This document shows positions 59,968 to 64,000 of a stretch of 64,000 nucleotides of DNA, one piece after another. The notes beneath the pieces were generated by a model that worked only from the letters and a program-made list of their open reading frames with translations, searched no databases and had not been told where the DNA came from. The number at the start of each line of letters is the position of its first letter. The stretch's first letter is position 1. Location: NCBI GenBank assembly GCA_947573485.1, contig CANPGB010000004.1, forward strand, positions 1-64,000, given 5' to 3'. The DNA comes from an uncultured Porphyromonadaceae bacterium. GTDB lineage: Bacteria > Bacteroidota > Bacteroidia > Bacteroidales > Muribaculaceae. The translations under genes and the position numbers were made by a program.

Positions 59968-62277
59968 TTATTTGGCTTCTGCTGCCGTATCTTTTACGAT
60001 AAGGTGGAAGAGGGTGGCCGGAACATTGGCCGCAGGGTGCTGCATGCGTATCTTGAGCTTCGATGTGCTCACAGGGCGCGAGAGCTTGAGCATCTTCATG
60101 GCCTGGTAGTTGTTGTCTACCTTGGCAATGGTGTTGCCCTCGCCGTCGCTTATCTCGCAGTTGCGCACGCAGAAAGGCATGACGCTCTCGGAGTGACCCA
60201 TTTGCACGGTCTCCATGGCGTGGTCATAGTCGGTGTCGAAGAAGAGGGTGAGCTCGTCGAAGGTGCGAGGCCCGTCCCACTCAAGGGTAAGCTCGGGAGT
60301 CTTATCCTCCGGAGCAGCCGCCCAGGCGTTGGTGGCGCCCACGGGGCGCGTGAAGCTGTTGGCGAGCTGACCGGGATTGAATATGTGCTGTGCGGGCTCG
60401 AGGCTGAAGGCTATGTTCTTGCCCTCGGGGCGGCGCAGCGGGCACCAGAACTCGAAGCTGTCGAAGCCTATCTCGGCAGGAGCATCCTGACGCCCGTAGT
60501 TCGATACCGCAGGGTTGATTTGGTTAAGAACGGTAGTAGTGCCGCTCACAAGCTCGTCGGTCTCGGCAAGCGATACCTTTTCGTTGGCCATGAAGCATAC
60601 AAACACATAGCTGCTGCGCTCGAAGCTGCTCTTGAAGTTAACGCTGATTTCATGGCGTCCGGCCTCAACGGGCACGCTCACGCTCTCAAGGGTGCGGTCG
60701 GGCGTATAGCTGCCCTCGCGCTCTGAGCTGCGCAGCTCAACGCGCAACTCGGTGGCCTCTTCGGCCTCGACGCTGAGTGTCAGCGTGGGCATCGCGCCCT
60801 GAACGGGGAAGAGAGCCGCTGTCGAGAATTTGAGGCGGCGGTAATTGCCGTTGGCGCGGTAGCCGCTGAAGAGGTACTCGCTGCTCACCTTGATTGACGC
60901 CGAGTTGATAAGGTTTTTATCGTCGTGTATCTCCACGCCGGGAATATATTGCCCGGCCTCGATAAGTGCCTGCTGGAGTTCGCCGATAAGCTCGGGTGCC
61001 ACATAGTCGGCAGGCATGCGGTTTTTCTCAACACACAGTGCAAGTGCCATGCCTATGGCCTGGCCGCCGCTCGCCGAGGTACACATTACGCGGGTCGACC
61101 CGTTGGCTACGTGCGACGAGCTCATTATACGGCCGCCGAACATCAGGTTGTCGATGTTGGAGCCAAGGTAGCAGCGGTAAGGTATCTGGTACACACCCTT
61201 GGAGTGCCACTGGTTGCAGGCACGGCCGTCGGCATAGACGCCGTTCGAGGGGTGAAGGTCTATAGCCCACCCGCCGTACGACACTGCATCGTAGTGCTTG
61301 CGCTGCTCGCTGATATCCTGCTGCGTGAGGGTATAGAGGCCCTTCATGCGGCGCGACTCGCGCTTGCCGGGGATAGTGCCCACCCACTCAAGGGTGTAGG
61401 TGGCCATTTCGGGGAACTTGCCCGAGTTCTTGATATAGTCCCAGATGCCGTAGACCACTTTCCACAGCTCCTGCTTGATATCCTCGGAGTCGTGGATGGT
61501 GTTCAAGCGGCCGCCGTACTCTATCCACCAGTATTTGCAGCCGTGGTGGTGTATCGAGAAGTATTCGTCGTTGTGAATCTTGCTTATGTGCTTCTCCACG
61601 TCTTTGAGGGCGAAAGTCGGGGCCACGTACTCCACGGGGCTGCCCGTGTCTTTCATATAGAAGAGTATGGTATGACCCAGGAGCTCGCCGTAGGTGGTCT
61701 TGTCGGGGGTGAAGCCCTCGCCGTAAACCTCCTTATCCTCCGAGCCCATGCGGTAGGCGGCGCCTGCGAGGTAGCTCACGAGGCCGTCGCCGCTGCAGTC
61801 GGCGAAGAAGCGGCCGCTGATTTCGTAGCGCGTCTCGTTGATAGGGTTATAAGCCGTCACCGACTCTATGCGGTGGTCGTCGCTCTTCGCTACCTTGTAT
61901 ACCACTGTGTTGAGGAGCATCTTGATATTGGGCTCCTGCATTACCATGTCGAGAAGCACCGTGTCGAATATCACGGGGTTGCCCTCGCGGTTGCGGTACA
62001 CGTTCTCGGTCATTATTTCATTTATCACTCCGCCTTCGCGCGACCAGCGGTTGTTGTTGCCCATGTGCGAGGTGGCACCCAGGGCCCACAGACGTACCTC
62101 GCTCGAAGCGTTGCCGCCGAGCACGGGGCGGTCCTGCACAAGCACCACATGTGCCCCGTGGCGCGCTGCCGTGAGGGCGCAGCATACGCCCGTCAGGCCA
62201 CCGCCGATTACAATGATGTCGCCGGTGACAGTATCGCACTTTGGGGTGCGCGATGCTACAAATCCTTGACTGTTCAT
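59968..62277 (-). CDS. FAD-dependent oxidoreductase with C-terminal discoidin-like domain
   Basis: 769 residues. The N-terminus has the FAD Rossmann motif GGGLTG (25-30) followed by VLVQDRPVLGGNASSEVRLW, typical of the FAD_oxidored (PF12831) family, with the later FADCSGDGLVSYLAGAAYRMG block. Residues ~620-765 look like an F5/8 (discoidin) beta-sandwich. No Sec signal peptide is visible, so cytoplasmic. Probably oxidises an imported sugar or glycoside; the acceptor and substrate are unknown. Confidence 0.85.
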   Translation of the reverse strand: MNSQGFVASRTPKCDTVTGDIIVIGGGLTGVCCALTAARHGAHVVLVQDRPVLGGNASSEVRLWALGATSHMGNNNRWSREGGVINEIMTENVYRNREGNPVIFDTVLLDMVMQEPNIKMLLNTVVYKVAKSDDHRIESVTAYNPINETRYEISGRFFADCSGDGLVSYLAGAAYRMGSEDKEVYGEGFTPDKTTYGELLGHTILFYMKDTGSPVEYVAPTFALKDVEKHISKIHNDEYFSIHHHGCKYWWIEYGGRLNTIHDSEDIKQELWKVVYGIWDYIKNSGKFPEMATYTLEWVGTIPGKRESRRMKGLYTLTQQDISEQRKHYDAVSYGGWAIDLHPSNGVYADGRACNQWHSKGVYQIPYRCYLGSNIDNLMFGGRIMSSSHVANGSTRVMCTSASGGQAIGMALALCVEKNRMPADYVAPELIGELQQALIEAGQYIPGVEIHDDKNLINSASIKVSSEYLFSGYRANGNYRRLKFSTAALFPVQGAMPTLTLSVEAEEATELRVELRSSEREGSYTPDRTLESVSVPVEAGRHEISVNFKSSFERSSYVFVCFMANEKVSLAETDELVSGTTTVLNQINPAVSNYGRQDAPAEIGFDSFEFWCPLRRPEGKNIAFSLEPAQHIFNPGQLANSFTRPVGATNAWAAAPEDKTPELTLEWDGPRTFDELTLFFDTDYDHAMETVQMGHSESVMPFCVRNCEISDGEGNTIAKVDNNYQAMKMLKLSRPVSTSKLKIRMQHPAANVPATLFHLIVKDTAAEAK

Positions 62278-62302
62278 AGATGGTTTTATAGTGTTTTTTT
62301 CT

Positions 62303-63949
62303 TTATTTTCGGAAACGGATAATCAGACCTGCCGCAAGCACTATGCACCCCATGGTCGCTGGCACATACTGCGAGCTGTCGGCAAGCAGGCCGAGCACTG
62401 TTATCAGCACACCGGCAAGACTTATGCTCAGCCCCAACACACGGCGGGTGAAGCGGTTGGCAGCCTGACCCTCTTCGGTCACCGCGGCTGCGGCGGCATC
62501 GGCACGGCTCTCTTCCTTGCTGTACTCAAGGTAGCGCGGGTCTACATAGGCGCGGCTCCACAGGTAAAGCTCGGTGATTATAAGCAGAACCACAGGCACG
62601 AAGGCGCCAACGGCCATTTCGGCTCCACGGCTGAGCGTCACTCCCGCAAGAGGCAGCGCGAACTTGCACGAGAGGGTTATACCAAGGCTTATCAAGGTCA
62701 CCGAGAGCACCGTGCGCGCGTTCTGACGCTTGCTGAAAAGCGACCAGATAACGGGCAGATACAGGGGAACTCCCGTGAGCGCCGCTACGCTTATCACCAC
62801 GTTCACAATGCCGCCCATGCTCTTCACAAGCAGTGCCACAACAAGGGCGAGCAAGCCGAAGCCAAGGGTCGAAAGGCGTGCAACAAGCATAAGGGTGCGG
62901 TCGCTCGCCGAAGGCACGAGGCGACGGAAAATATCGTTGGTAAACACGCCCGCAGAAATATTCAGAGTGGCGTTCAGAGAGCTCGCTGTGGCAAAAATCA
63001 TACCGCCGAGCATAAGGCCCAGCAGGCCACCGGGCATGGCAAGTTTGCACATCAGCAGGTAGGCGTTCTCGTTATCGAGACCCGTAAGACCGGGGTCATA
63101 CACGCGGTAGAGCATCGGGGGCAGCATCCACAGAAGGGCGCTCACAAGGTAGAGGGCCCCGAAAAGCCAACCCACCTTGCGGCTGTCGCCGGGTGTCTTC
63201 ACTGAGGTATAGCGCTGAACATATGCCCAGTTGCCGCCAAGGAAGAAGGAGTTGTACACGCAGAAAGCTATCAGGAACCACCACGAGTACTCGCCATGAA
63301 CGGGCATCCCGAAATTCTCGGGGACGGCGGCAAGGAAGGCCTCTACGCCTCCAACTTTCTCAAACGACAGCGGCACAACGATTATCACTGCCGAGAAAAG
63401 TATCACAAACTGCAGAACATCGGTAACAACCACGCCGCGCAGGCCGCCTATCGAAACATAAATCATGCTGAACACGCCCAAGGCGAGTATCGACCACGTA
63501 AGCGGTATTCCCGCAGCTACCTCAACGATTTTCGCCACAGGATAAAGAAAACTGCCCGTGGTGAATACCGATACTATAAGGAAAATATATGTATAGAATT
63601 TCTGTACACGCACGCCAAGGCGGTCGTTGATATAGCCTGCCGCCGTTAGCGCCTGCGTCCGTTGCCAGCGCGGTGCTATCCATGTGCCCACGGCGAAACC
63701 GGCTATCGACATCGTAAGCTGAATCATTACGGCAACAAATCCGTAGGAGTAAGCTATGGAGCCCCACACTACAAAGGTGCCGGCCGAGAAGAAGCCCATG
63801 AAGAGCGAGAGGCCGTTCATACCCCAGGGTACATTGCCGCCTCCGGCAAAGAAACTTTTCATGTCTTTGCCCGTGCGCGAGAAGGCGATGCCCGTGGCAA
63901 GGACGCCTATCGAAAAGAGGACGATTGTGATAAGATCGAGATTGTTCAT
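62303..63949 (-). CDS. Sodium:solute symporter
   Basis: 548 residues, about 13 hydrophobic helices of the SSS family (SGLT/PutP fold), with SFFAGGGNVPWGMNGLSLFM and GGLRGVVVTDVLQFVILF. Likely imports the monosaccharide or aglycone released by the operon's periplasmic enzymes. First operon gene visible; 25 bases before the oxidoreductase. The promoter would lie in or beyond the last 50 bases of the window, where I see no clear consensus. Confidence 0.93.
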   Translation of the reverse strand: MNNLDLITIVLFSIGVLATGIAFSRTGKDMKSFFAGGGNVPWGMNGLSLFMGFFSAGTFVVWGSIAYSYGFVAVMIQLTMSIAGFAVGTWIAPRWQRTQALTAAGYINDRLGVRVQKFYTYIFLIVSVFTTGSFLYPVAKIVEVAAGIPLTWSILALGVFSMIYVSIGGLRGVVVTDVLQFVILFSAVIIVVPLSFEKVGGVEAFLAAVPENFGMPVHGEYSWWFLIAFCVYNSFFLGGNWAYVQRYTSVKTPGDSRKVGWLFGALYLVSALLWMLPPMLYRVYDPGLTGLDNENAYLLMCKLAMPGGLLGLMLGGMIFATASSLNATLNISAGVFTNDIFRRLVPSASDRTLMLVARLSTLGFGLLALVVALLVKSMGGIVNVVISVAALTGVPLYLPVIWSLFSKRQNARTVLSVTLISLGITLSCKFALPLAGVTLSRGAEMAVGAFVPVVLLIITELYLWSRAYVDPRYLEYSKEESRADAAAAAVTEEGQAANRFTRRVLGLSISLAGVLITVLGLLADSSQYVPATMGCIVLAAGLIIRFRK

Positions 63950-64000
63950 TGCTTGGTTTTCGGTTTAAGGTGTGCGGCCTTTTTAGCTTCCGCTCTGCAA

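Noticed and set aside
60925-62322. 465-codon open frame on the + strand
   Set aside because: Mirror of the FAD oxidoreductase; composition typical of antisense frames.

Overview
The window is a stretch of a Bacteroidales chromosome, most likely from a gut member of the Muribaculaceae or a close relative. The evidence is: SusC/SusD pairs, Bacteroidetes-type promoters (TTTG, about 20 bp, TAnnTTTG), lipoproteins with acidic residues after the lipobox Cys, fimbrillin-like and FISUMP domains, a tryptophanase that closely resembles the Bacteroides enzyme, and cysteine-free L36. The family-level placement is inference from gene content and codon use. No rRNA, tRNA, CRISPR array or transposase gene was found.

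1-15 kb is the S10-spc-alpha ribosomal superoperon on the + strand, from the end of rpsJ to rplQ. It includes secY, map, infA, rpmJ and rpoA and ends in a strong bidirectional terminator. 15-22.5 kb (- strand) holds an OmpA-like lipoprotein and a glpA-glpB-glpC-glpT-HAD phosphatase operon for anaerobic glycerol-3-phosphate uptake and oxidation. 22.6-34.3 kb is a mosaic: an AlbA/Schlafen-type regulator, a beta-carbonic anhydrase, a secreted SGNH hydrolase beside a 246-bp MITE-like element, a secreted YD-repeat-like protein, a CbbX-like AAA+ ATPase with a long leader, a lipoprotein with LEA-like 11-residue repeats, a DUF4143 ATPase, and the housekeeping genes lpxB, tadA and rnz.

34.5-39 kb carries tryptophanase (indole production) and a thiamine uptake operon. 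In that operon a TPP riboswitch precedes a TonB-dependent receptor and a PnuC-type permease. 39.1-43.5 kb holds three secreted or lipidated proteins: a fimbrillin-like protein with a C-terminal FISUMP domain, a lipoprotein ending in a complete metzincin motif (HEFGHCLGYNH), and a small secreted protein. 43.5-44.8 kb is a Fic AMPylase gene bracketed by two identical 91-bp direct repeats, each holding a terminator hairpin and three copies of a putative operator. The upstream copy also supplies the -33 box of the fic promoter.

44.8-64 kb is one long - strand polysaccharide-utilisation-like operon: sodium:solute symporter, FAD-dependent oxidoreductase, SusC, SusD, DUF5017 lipoprotein, two related large six-hairpin-like proteins, a two-part SGNH esterase and a GH3 beta-glycosidase. 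Several of its genes overlap by 1 or 4 bases. The set suggests surface capture of a decorated glycoside, periplasmic deacylation and cleavage, and import of a product that is oxidised in the cytoplasm. The substrate is unknown. This operon, the metzincin cluster and the repeat-flanked fic cassette are the best candidates for undescribed biology.
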